Positions 1 through 8,665 of a stretch of DNA of 12,352 bases are shown piece after piece (the stretch's first letter is position 1; each line of letters opens with the position of its first letter). The stretch spans positions 1-12,352 of the forward strand of contig UROA01000051.1 in assembly GCA_900549355.1 (NCBI GenBank), in the 5' to 3' direction. Made by a program: the position numbers and the translations under genes. This DNA comes from an uncultured Collinsella sp. (GTDB lineage: Bacteria; Actinomycetota; Coriobacteriia; Coriobacteriales; Coriobacteriaceae). Under the pieces are notes generated by a model. The model ran no database searches. It was not told the origin of the DNA and saw nothing but the letters and a program-made list of their open reading frames with translations.

Positions 1-2253
<2,253 letters not shown>

Positions 2254-2281
2254 GGAAGCTCCTTGCCTCCTATTGCATCGA

Positions 2282-2287
2282 ATCATA
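2282..2287 (-). promoter_or_regulatory. Candidate -10 element for uvrA
   Basis: On the minus strand this reads TATGAT, five of six matches to TATAAT, about 30 bases before the uvrA ATG. That would give a short leader holding the two Shine-Dalgarno-like purine runs. No convincing -35 hexamer sits 17 bases upstream (GAGTGC). A weaker alternative, TAAACT, lies further upstream at 2298-2303. The call rests on one hexamer plus its position. Confidence 0.4.
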
Positions 2288-2314
2288 CTGTCGATGAGTT
2301 TAGCGCACTCGACG

Positions 2315-2328
2315 CGCACAGATGTTCG
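2315..2328 (-). promoter_or_regulatory. SOS/LexA-type operator upstream of uvrA
   Basis: The minus strand reads CGAACATCTGTGCG. This matches 12 of 14 positions of the Gram-positive SOS palindrome CGAACATATGTTCG; the left half-site CGAAC is perfect and the right half is degenerate. It lies 62 bases upstream of the uvrA start codon, just upstream of the candidate -10/-35 zone, in the uvrA/LTAS-like divergent spacer. LexA control of uvrA is well established in bacteria, so position and sequence agree. LexA itself is not in this window. Confidence 0.6.
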
Positions 2329-2396
2329 TAATACAAGATTCGCAGACCTTTAGCTTTGCGTATCGGGTGCTTTGTTTCTCGAAATGCCATGGAAAG

Positions 2397-2434
2397 GTTA
2401 CAGTAATCTAATACTGAACTTAATTTGCTGTAAC
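2397..2434. repeat. Spaced inverted repeat GTTACAG-N24-CTGTAAC upstream of the LTAS-like gene
   Basis: A perfect 7-base inverted repeat has arms at 2397-2403 and 2428-2434 and a 24-base AT-rich centre containing TAATCT/TAATAC, which could hold a -10. It ends 12 bases before the ATG at 2447. Arms about three helical turns apart, flanking an AT-rich core, resemble a pair of regulator half-sites. A leader hairpin is possible, but the loop is long. No regulator can be assigned. Confidence 0.35.
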
Positions 2435-2446
2435 AGAGGAACGTCC

Positions 2447-4600
2447 ATGACCGAAGATATCCCCCTTGAAATCACTTCGAGCGACATGGCCAATCTGCCC
2501 ATATTCATCGCCGTCCTTATCGTGGCCACCGTCGTCGTGCGCGTGTATTTTTCAATCAAACACAATGAAAAGCCGCCCATTGCCCGCGTCTTTTGGTGCG
2601 CGACGCTCCTCATCCCGCTCGGCGTGGTAGCTGCATGGATTACGAATCAATTGCTCGTAAATGAGGACAGTTCCCTATGGGTCCTTTCTTATTCGGCGCT
2701 CGGTGCTGCCGCCGTCATACTTCTTGTCGAGCCCTTGGTTTCGGGACTTATCGACCAAACCGATCTTGCGACGGGAACGGTTGCCTGTATTTGCCGTGAC
2801 ATCCTTGTCATCGCCGCTGTTTCAGCGCTCTCGTTCGTTTCACTCGAAATTGCCTGTAACGAAACGTTCTATCGCATTCCCGCCAACTCATTCGGGTTTT
2901 CCGTCGGGCTGCTCGCGACGGTTCTGCTCTCCCTTTATTTGCTGGGACAGCGTCATGGAGGCGTCATGGCCCTCGTGCCCGTCGCCTGTTGCATCCTTGG
3001 CATTGCCGAGCACTTCGTCATAACGTTTAAAGGCGAGGCCATCCTGCCAAGCGATATCTTGGCCCTTGGCACCGCAATGGAAGTGAGCGAGGGATACGAG
3101 TTTACCTTTACCGCCGGAATCGTAACCTCTCTCGCCCTGCTGGAGATTTCCCTGGGGCTTCTTTCGCTTATCCGACCGCGAAAGCTCCGTACGTCCACCC
3201 ATGTCTTCCCCGCAATCGCCGCTAACCTCTGCGCTTTTCTGCTAGTGACCGTTGTGGGGCTCTCGGGCTTTTCCAGCATCGACTTGGAGCAGGCGCTGGA
3301 TTTTGGATTTGACCGTTGGCAGCCCATCACCACATATACGTCTCAGGGTTTTATCACTTCGTTCACCGAAATGGTCAACGAGTTGCCCATTGAGAAGCCC
3401 GAAGACTATACGCCCGATGAGGCGCAGAGCATCGAGCAGGAGCTCGCCGCCGCCTACGACAGCACGTATGGCTCGAGCGAGCAGCGCGCGGCTGCCGTTG
3501 CCCAGTTCAATGAAATCAAGCCGACGATTGTTGCCGTCATGAACGAGAGTTTTAGCGACCTTTCGTACTTTGAGCAGCTCCAGGCGGCCGGGTACACCGG
3601 CCCCGCATTCTACAACTCGCTTCCCGACACACTTGTTCGCGGCACCATGCTCGCTTCGGTCACCGGCGGCGGAACGGCAAACTCCGAATTCGAATTTTTG
3701 ACCGGAGCGACAACGGCCTTTGTCGGATTAGGCAAGATCCCCTATCAGCTGTATCAGATGAATGGCGTCAACAGCCTGGCAAAGGACCTTAAAGAGCTTG
3801 GGTATACCGCTACCGCTATGCACCCGCAAAACCCCGTCAACTACCATCGAGATAAAATCTATCAACAGCTGGGCTTTGGAGACTTTCTTTCAATCGGCGA
3901 TTTCGAAGGTGCGCCCTGTTACCATGCCGGCGTATGCGACTACGCCACCTACGACAAGATACTCGACCTGCTTAGAACCGACGAAGCTCCGCAGTTCATC
4001 TTTGACGTCACGATGCAAAATCACGGCGGCTACGACTATGGCACCGTTCCCGCCGAAGAGCTGACAAACTATTGGGTCGAGGGAGCCAGCGAGGGCGCCA
4101 ATAGCGCGCTCAACACCTATCTCACCTGCATCAACGCATCCGACCGGGACCTCGAGTACTTTATCAACGAGCTCCGCAATATCGGCAGACCGGTTGTTCT
4201 TGTCTTTTTTGGCGACCATCAGCCGAGCGCCGCAACGGCTCTCAACGACGAGCTGTACCCTCAGGAAGACACGGCAAGCCACGCTTTCCGCGTCTATCAG
4301 TCGACCTATTTCGTCTGGGCTAACTATGAAATCGCCGGCAATACCGAGCTCAACGTCTACGACACCGTCGGGGCAAACGAGATTGCAGCTATTACCCTTA
4401 ATAAGATCGGCGCCCCGCTCACCGACTATCAAAAGGCCCTGCTTGCAACAAGATCAGATGTGCCCACCATCAATGTCGCCGGCTATCTCGGTGCCGACGG
4501 GCTGCGCTACGACTTGGAATCTGAAGACAGCCCATACACCTCGACGATCGACAAGCTGCAGCGCATGCAATACCTCGAGTTCGCCAGCAAAGTTCAGTAA
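2447..4600 (+). CDS. LTA synthase family membrane protein (sulfatase-like, COG1368-type)
   Basis: The 717-residue protein has an N-terminal membrane region followed by an alkaline-phosphatase-superfamily domain of the lipoteichoic acid synthase type, expected to act outside the membrane on phosphoglycerol or related headgroups. About eight hydrophobic segments are visible, near 17-36, 48-68, 77-100, 113-135, 148-168, 171-193, 222-243 and 254-275. The domain begins at about 358. Active-site features: metal ligand E367 in MNESFSDL, nucleophile candidate T410 in GGGTANSEFEFLTG, H526 in MQNHGG, and D590/H591 in FFGDHQPS. C491 and C497 could form an extracellular disulfide. ATG 2447 is chosen because AGAGGA lies six bases upstream; an in-frame TTG at 2372 would add 25 poorly supported residues. 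Its divergent neighbour is uvrA. All catalytic landmarks are present, so it looks functional, but the polymer or substrate is unknown. Confidence 0.85.
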   Translation: MTEDIPLEITSSDMANLPIFIAVLIVATVVVRVYFSIKHNEKPPIARVFWCATLLIPLGVVAAWITNQLLVNEDSSLWVLSYSALGAAAVILLVEPLVSGLIDQTDLATGTVACICRDILVIAAVSALSFVSLEIACNETFYRIPANSFGFSVGLLATVLLSLYLLGQRHGGVMALVPVACCILGIAEHFVITFKGEAILPSDILALGTAMEVSEGYEFTFTAGIVTSLALLEISLGLLSLIRPRKLRTSTHVFPAIAANLCAFLLVTVVGLSGFSSIDLEQALDFGFDRWQPITTYTSQGFITSFTEMVNELPIEKPEDYTPDEAQSIEQELAAAYDSTYGSSEQRAAAVAQFNEIKPTIVAVMNESFSDLSYFEQLQAAGYTGPAFYNSLPDTLVRGTMLASVTGGGTANSEFEFLTGATTAFVGLGKIPYQLYQMNGVNSLAKDLKELGYTATAMHPQNPVNYHRDKIYQQLGFGDFLSIGDFEGAPCYHAGVCDYATYDKILDLLRTDEAPQFIFDVTMQNHGGYDYGTVPAEELTNYWVEGASEGANSALNTYLTCINASDRDLEYFINELRNIGRPVVLVFFGDHQPSAATALNDELYPQEDTASHAFRVYQSTYFVWANYEIAGNTELNVYDTVGANEIAAITLNKIGAPLTDYQKALLATRSDVPTINVAGYLGADGLRYDLESEDSPYTSTIDKLQRMQYLEFASKVQ

Positions 4601-4660
4601 GCCCGCCCATTCGCTTAGGACCATCGTATTGCAAGCACGCTCGGCCCAATTGCATCGCAA

Positions 4661-4690
4661 ATGACTCCCGCTCGCAAACGAGGGTACAAT
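4661..4690 (+). promoter_or_regulatory. Candidate promoter for the mrp-type gene
   Basis: A -10 TACAAT (4685-4690, five of six) follows -35-like ATGACT (4661-4666, four of six) with an 18-base spacer. It lies in the 145-base gap between the LTAS-like gene and the ATPase gene. The predicted transcript starts near 4697, about 50 bases before ATG 4746. A small stem CTCG-CAAA-CGAG lies inside the spacer. No clear intrinsic terminator separates the two genes, so read-through is also possible. Confidence 0.45.
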
Positions 4691-4745
4691 GACGCTCGTG
4701 TCACATCGCGGGGCCCCGGCCCCAACATATACAAAGGAGTCATAC

Positions 4746-5576
4746 ATGGGTTGCGAGCACGCACAGGCCGCCGGCGGACAAACGTCGCCGTCGCAATTTG
4801 AGGAGAATACGCTGTCCGAGGTCAAGCGCGTCATCGCCGTGCTTTCCGGCAAGGGCGGTGTCGGCAAGTCGTTTGTCACCGGTGCCATCGCCACCGAGCT
4901 TGCCCGCCACGGCCACAAGGTCGGCGTCCTCGATGCCGACATCACCGGTCCCTCCATCCCCAAGATGTTCGGTATGAGCGGACGCCACGTCCATGCCCTT
5001 GGCAACCTTATGCTGCCTGAAATCTCCGAGCACGGCGTCAAGGTCATGAGCTCCAACCTTCTGCTCCAAAACGAGACCGACCCCGTCCTTTGGCGCGGTC
5101 CGGTCATCGCAGGCGCCATTAGGCAGTTCTGGAGCGAGACCTCATGGGGTCCCATCGACTACCTGCTGGTCGACATGCCTCCGGGAACAGGCGATGTCGC
5201 GCTCACCGTCTTCCAGTCGCTGCCCGTCGACGGCATCGTCATCGTCACGAGCCCGCAGGATCTGGTCTCGATGATCGTCGCCAAGGCGGTCAACATGGCC
5301 GAGAAGATGAACGTCCCCATTCTGGGCATTGTCGAGAACATGAGCTATATCGAGTGCCCCGACTGCGGCAAGAAGATCGAGGTCTTTGGCAAGAGCAAGC
5401 TCCCCGAGGTCGCAGAGCGCTATAACCTCGACATCTTGGGCACGCTTCCCATCAATCCGTCACTCGCCGAGGCCTGCGATAAGGGCGAGGTCGAGACCGC
5501 GCTGCCCGATGGCATGTTGCCCAAGGCAGTCTCTGCCGTCGAGGCCATTACCCCGCACGAGACCGACGAGGCCTAA
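4746..5576 (+). CDS. Mrp/ApbC-family P-loop ATPase, iron-sulfur cluster carrier
   Basis: The 276-residue soluble protein is a MinD-like, deviant Walker A ATPase of the Mrp/ApbC/NBP35 group, which binds and transfers Fe-S clusters to apoproteins. Visible motifs: SGKGGVGKS (34-42), LDADITGPSIPKMFG, WRGPV, VDMPPGTGD, VTSPQDLVSMIVAKAVNM, and the cluster-binding pair C204-P-D-C207 in YIECPDCGKK. The N-terminus carries only one Cys (C3) and no four-Cys NBP35-type ferredoxin motif or DUF59 domain, so this is the short bacterial form. ATG 4746 is preferred to the upstream in-frame ATG 4689 because AAAGGAG sits seven bases before it; 4689 overlaps the proposed -10. Its TAA is followed immediately by GTG of the flavoprotein gene, indicating co-transcription and probable translational coupling. 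Confidence 0.93.
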   Translation: MGCEHAQAAGGQTSPSQFEENTLSEVKRVIAVLSGKGGVGKSFVTGAIATELARHGHKVGVLDADITGPSIPKMFGMSGRHVHALGNLMLPEISEHGVKVMSSNLLLQNETDPVLWRGPVIAGAIRQFWSETSWGPIDYLLVDMPPGTGDVALTVFQSLPVDGIVIVTSPQDLVSMIVAKAVNMAEKMNVPILGIVENMSYIECPDCGKKIEVFGKSKLPEVAERYNLDILGTLPINPSLAEACDKGEVETALPDGMLPKAVSAVEAITPHETDEA

Positions 5577-6879
5577 GTGAACACGAGCGCCTTCTATGAC
5601 GTCCTGGTAATCGGCGGCGGGGCTTCATGCCAAAGACGACGGGGGCGGCGCGCGCCCCCCCCCCCCCCCCGCCATTACGGCCGCACGTGCTGGCAAAAGC
5701 GTCTGCATCGTTGAGTGCGATGTCGCCTGCGGCCTTAAGCTCCTTGCGACCGGCAACGGCCGCTGCAACCTCTCCAACGAATCGATTGATCCACAGCGGT
5801 ATAACCACCCCGCATTCGTTGAATCCGTTATGGGCCCCCGGCCCGAACAAGAGCTTATGGGTTTCTTCTCCTCGCTGGGCATCATGACAACCTCCGAGGA
5901 AGGCCGGCTGTACCCGCGCTCCCTTCGCGCCGAATCGGTGCGCGACGCGCTTCTCAACGTTTGCGACCGCCTAGGTATCACCTTAATCTGCGGAGCCAAC
6001 GTTGCCTCGGCGCACAAAGCTTCCGAAGGCTGGACACTCCAAATAGACCGTCCAGCGCGGGCACTCAAGGCAAAGAAGCACGACGACCGAAAATCGGAGC
6101 TCCGCTCGCTTCGGAAAGCGCTCACCGATGTCCCTCGCAAGAACGAGGCCCTGGAGGCACATGCCGTAATTATCGCCACGGGCGGCAACCCCACCGGTAT
6201 CGCCGATACGTTTGGCCTCCCCCTCACCTCGCTGCGCCCCATCCTCTGCCCCGTATCGGCAACGGTCGTTGGCGATCGGGCGGCACTCAAGACGTTGGAT
6301 GGTCTGCGCGTCCGCGCCCGCTTGACGCTCACCCGTAACCATAGTGAGCTCTGGCACGAAGACGGTGAAGTACTGTTTCGAGCCTTCGGCATCTCGGGCG
6401 TCGCTGTCTTCAACCTCTCCCGTCGTATCCAGCGCGGTGATACGATCCTGCTCGACGTTTTCCCCGACCTCTCCAAAGACGAGCTGCTCGATATGCTCAA
6501 CCGGCGCGTTGAGCTGCTCGGCGGCTTTTCGCCCCGCGATCCCCGTTGGCTCGACGGTATGCTTGCCCCGCAACTCTCCCGCGTCGTCTGCACGGCGTTC
6601 GAGCAGTGCCATCCAGGCTCCAACGATGTCATCCACCTGGTCTCGATCCTCAAGCACTTTAAGTTGCTCGTCGAGGGAACAGCCGAGGAGCGCTCGGCGC
6701 AGGTCACGCGTGGTGGCGTATCTGTCGAGAGTATCTCAACACCCAGTCTACGCGCGCGCAGCGTTGTCGACGCCCCGCTTTACGTCTGTGGCGAAGCGCT
6801 CGACATCGACGCCGATTGCGGAGGCTTTAACCTTGCGTGGGCATGGCTCTCGGGCATTCGCGCTGCAAGCAGCCTGTAG
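5577..6879 (+). pseudogene. HI0933/BaiN-family FAD-dependent oxidoreductase, disrupted by insert and frameshift
   Basis: The gene opens with GTG at 5577 directly after the ATPase stop and encodes YDVLVIGGGAS, the start of a GxGxxG FAD-binding fold. The frame then runs into the nonsense segment 5628-5670. Family sense resumes in another frame at 5671 with AITAARAGKSVCIVE and continues to TAG 6879. Later family landmarks are intact: LLATGNGRCNLSN, RLYPRS, VIIATGG, FGISGVAVFNLSR, AQVTRGGVSVESI and LYVCGEALDIDADCGGFNLAWAW near the C-terminus. Removing about 31-34 extra bases would restore one frame of roughly 420 residues, the family's normal size. As written, the last glycine of GxGxxG is lost; only an internal start (ATG 5830) gives an open frame, and it lacks the FAD-binding fold. 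Family members include BaiN of bile-acid 7-dehydroxylating clostridia, but the family is widespread and the substrate here is unknown. The break may be an assembly error, in which case the gene is intact. Confidence 0.82.
5628..5670 (+). repeat. Low-complexity G/C insert ending in a 16-C homopolymer
   Basis: Between the GGGAS codons and AITAAR, where the family has about 3-4 residues, lie 43 bases. From 5640 to 5671 every base is G or C: a G5 run (5641-5645), a GC-alternating block, then sixteen C (5655-5670). The G5 and C runs are partly self-complementary around the GC block. The surplus of about 31 or 34 bases is one more than a multiple of three, which accounts for the frame change. The segment encodes no recognisable peptide. 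Confidence 0.85.
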
Positions 6880-6889
6880 CCGCGCAGTC

Positions 6890-6895
6890 TATAAT
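6890..6895 (+). promoter_or_regulatory. Perfect TATAAT -10-like hexamer before the terminator hairpin
   Basis: TATAAT lies 11 bases after the flavoprotein stop codon and 65 bases before the next start. No -35 match is present 16-18 bases upstream, where the sequence is AAGCAG or similar. If used, transcription would start near 6902 and almost at once cross the hairpin at 6910-6933. It may be chance in a short AT-rich patch. Confidence 0.35.
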
Positions 6896-6909
6896 CAAAA
6901 ACGCATTCG

Positions 6910-6942
6910 GGCCGTCTGGGATACCGGACGGCCTCTTTCTTG
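6910..6942 (+). terminator. Intrinsic terminator or attenuator hairpin between the two flavoprotein genes
   Basis: GGCCGTCTGG (6910-6919) pairs with CCGGACGGCC (6924-6933), ten base pairs with one U-G wobble, closed by a GATA tetraloop and followed by the T-rich tract TCTTTCTTG. It lies 31 bases after the upstream stop and ends just before the AAGGAG of the downstream gene. It probably terminates much of the upstream transcription; partial read-through or attenuation into the next gene is possible. Confidence 0.65.
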
Positions 6943-6959
6943 CCTCTAAGGAGACCTCG

Positions 6960-8600
6960 ATGATCGAAATCACCCAAGTCAACGCTTCGCTCGATGAAGC
7001 CGGCGATGAAAATGCCTGCCTCATTGTTGGCAAGCGAGTCGCCAAGCGCGTCCTACGTTGCAAGGACTCCGAGATCAAGTCCATCGAGCTCCACCGCAAG
7101 TCAATCGACGCTCGCAAAAAACGAGACGTCCATTTTATCCTGAGCTTTCGTGTTGAGCTGACCAGTCCCCACCTCGAGCGAGAAGCGGTCGACAGCGTTT
7201 CCGAACGTGACCGCTCGCGCGTACGCGCGATAGAAGACGATGAGCCTTCATTCCCCTCCCCCATTTCCGACGCATCCAAAGAGCGCCCCGTCGTTGTCGG
7301 CGCCGGATGCGCCGGCCTTTTCGCTGCGCTCACGCTCGCCGAAGCAGGTCTTAAGCCCTTGCTTATCGAGCGCGGCGACCCGGCATTTCGCCGCTCGCAG
7401 GCGATCGACCTCTTTCTAAAGGAGCGCATCCTCGACCCCGAGAGCAATATTCAGTTTGGTCTGGGCGGCGCGGGGACCTTCTCGGACGGCAAGCTCAATA
7501 CGGGAACAAAAAATCCCGCCCATCGCCTTATCCTCGAAACCTTCGTCGAGGCAGGTGCGCCCCGCGATATTCTGTGGGATGCCAAGCCGCACATTGGCTC
7601 CGACATCCTTCCCACGGTTGTCACCGCTATATCCCGGCGCATCGAGCAGCTCGGAGGTGTCGTCCGTTATCGAACGAAGCTCGTCGACATTCGCATCGAC
7701 GCGTCTGGCGCCATCACCGGCATTGATGTCCAATCGTCCCAAGACGCCGTTTACGAGCCAATCGAGACAAAGCACCTCATCCTCGCCTGCGGGCATTCCG
7801 CTCGCGATATTTTTGAGCTCCTTAAGAGCCACAACGTGGCCCTCGCACAAAAGACCTTTGCCATGGGCGTTCGCATCGAGCATCCGCAACGCGACATCGA
7901 CCGAGCCCAATATGGAGCCTCGGCGGGACATCCTGCCCTCGGAGCAGCCCCCTACAAGCTCGTCGCCCATCTTCCCAACGGCCGCAGCGTGTTCTCGTTT
8001 TGCATGTGCCCCGGCGGACAGGTTGTTGCCGCCTCTTCAGAACCGTGCCATCTGTGCGTCAACGGGGCCAGCCTCAATGCCCGCGACGGACGCAACGCAA
8101 ATGCCGCCCTGCTCGTTAACGTCACGCCTGAGGACCTTCCCAACGATGACCCGCTCGCCGGCATCGAGCTCCAGCGTGCCTGCGAGGCGGCCGCCTATCG
8201 CCTGGGCGGTTCCAACTGGAACGCACCGGCACAACTCGTCGGAGATTTCCTCGCAGGACGCGCCAGCAAGGCGCCCGGAAAGGTAAAGCCCACCTATCCG
8301 CTCGGTGTGACCTGGACGGCAATTGACGAAGCCCTGCCGCAGCATATCGTCGAGTCGCTCCGCCTGGGACTTCCCCTACTCGGAAAAAAGCTACGAGGCT
8401 ACGACCGTCCCGATGCCGTTCTTACCGGCGTGGAGACTCGTTCGAGCTCACCGGTCACTGTCACCCGAGACCGAACGTGCCATGCCGTGTCGACCCCGGG
8501 CCTCTACCCTTGTGGTGAGGGAGCTGGATATGCCGGCGGCATCATGAGCGCGGCCACCGACGGCATCCGTTGTGCTGAAGCCCTGATCGCAGACCTCTAA
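6960..8600 (+). CDS. FAD-dependent dehydrogenase of the COG2509 type
   Basis: The 546-residue protein matches a widespread, poorly characterised group of FAD-dependent dehydrogenases. A roughly 105-residue basic N-terminal domain precedes the FAD fold. The dinucleotide motif GAGCAG is at 114-119 in VVVGAGCAGLFAALTLAEAG, with the acidic IERG that typically ends the second strand. Further landmarks: GLGGAGTFSDGKLNT (167-181), FAMGVRIEHP, FSFCMCPGGQVVAA, GVETRSSSPV and the C-terminal YPCGEGAGYAGGIMSAATDG that closes over FAD. No signal peptide or membrane segment is seen, so it is cytosolic. ATG 6960 has AAGGAG six bases upstream; the frame extends further up, but only through terminator sequence. 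It follows the Mrp ATPase and the HI0933-type gene on the same strand after a hairpin. The electron donor and substrate are unknown. The frame is intact. Confidence 0.9.
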   Translation: MIEITQVNASLDEAGDENACLIVGKRVAKRVLRCKDSEIKSIELHRKSIDARKKRDVHFILSFRVELTSPHLEREAVDSVSERDRSRVRAIEDDEPSFPSPISDASKERPVVVGAGCAGLFAALTLAEAGLKPLLIERGDPAFRRSQAIDLFLKERILDPESNIQFGLGGAGTFSDGKLNTGTKNPAHRLILETFVEAGAPRDILWDAKPHIGSDILPTVVTAISRRIEQLGGVVRYRTKLVDIRIDASGAITGIDVQSSQDAVYEPIETKHLILACGHSARDIFELLKSHNVALAQKTFAMGVRIEHPQRDIDRAQYGASAGHPALGAAPYKLVAHLPNGRSVFSFCMCPGGQVVAASSEPCHLCVNGASLNARDGRNANAALLVNVTPEDLPNDDPLAGIELQRACEAAAYRLGGSNWNAPAQLVGDFLAGRASKAPGKVKPTYPLGVTWTAIDEALPQHIVESLRLGLPLLGKKLRGYDRPDAVLTGVETRSSSPVTVTRDRTCHAVSTPGLYPCGEGAGYAGGIMSAATDGIRCAEALIADL

Positions 8601-8628
8601 CGCACGAATTCCAGCGCGCAAAAGACAT

Positions 8629-8660
8629 AGGCCCCGAGCTCCACAGGGAACTCGGGGCCT
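8629..8660. terminator. Bidirectional terminator between converging FAD gene and uvrB
   Basis: AGGCCCCGAG (8629-8638) pairs perfectly with CTCGGGGCCT (8651-8660); inner bases TCC and GGA can extend the stem around an ACAG loop. On the plus strand it is followed by a modest T-containing tail (GTTCGCTATTTCTT), on the minus strand by ATGTCTTTTG. It sits in the 65-base gap between the stop codons of the two converging genes and can serve both. Confidence 0.8.
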
Positions 8661-8665
8661 GTTCG

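Noticed and set aside
2372..2446. TTG start at 2372 for the LTAS-like protein
   Set aside because: It lacks a good Shine-Dalgarno sequence, runs through the inverted repeat, and adds 25 residues before an ATG with a well-placed AGAGGA.
4670..4683. Stem CTCG-CAAA-CGAG as a terminator of the LTAS-like gene
   Set aside because: The stem is only four pairs, has no T tract, and overlaps the better-supported promoter of the ATPase gene.
5625..6707. A 360-codon open frame on the minus strand across the HI0933-type gene
   Set aside because: It is antisense to a sequence with continuous HI0933-family motifs, is rich in Ser/Arg, matches no family I recognise, and owes its length to high GC.
5577..6879. 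Assigning baiN and bile-acid 7-dehydroxylation
   Set aside because: The HI0933 family is broad, no other bai genes are in the window, and the gene as written is broken.
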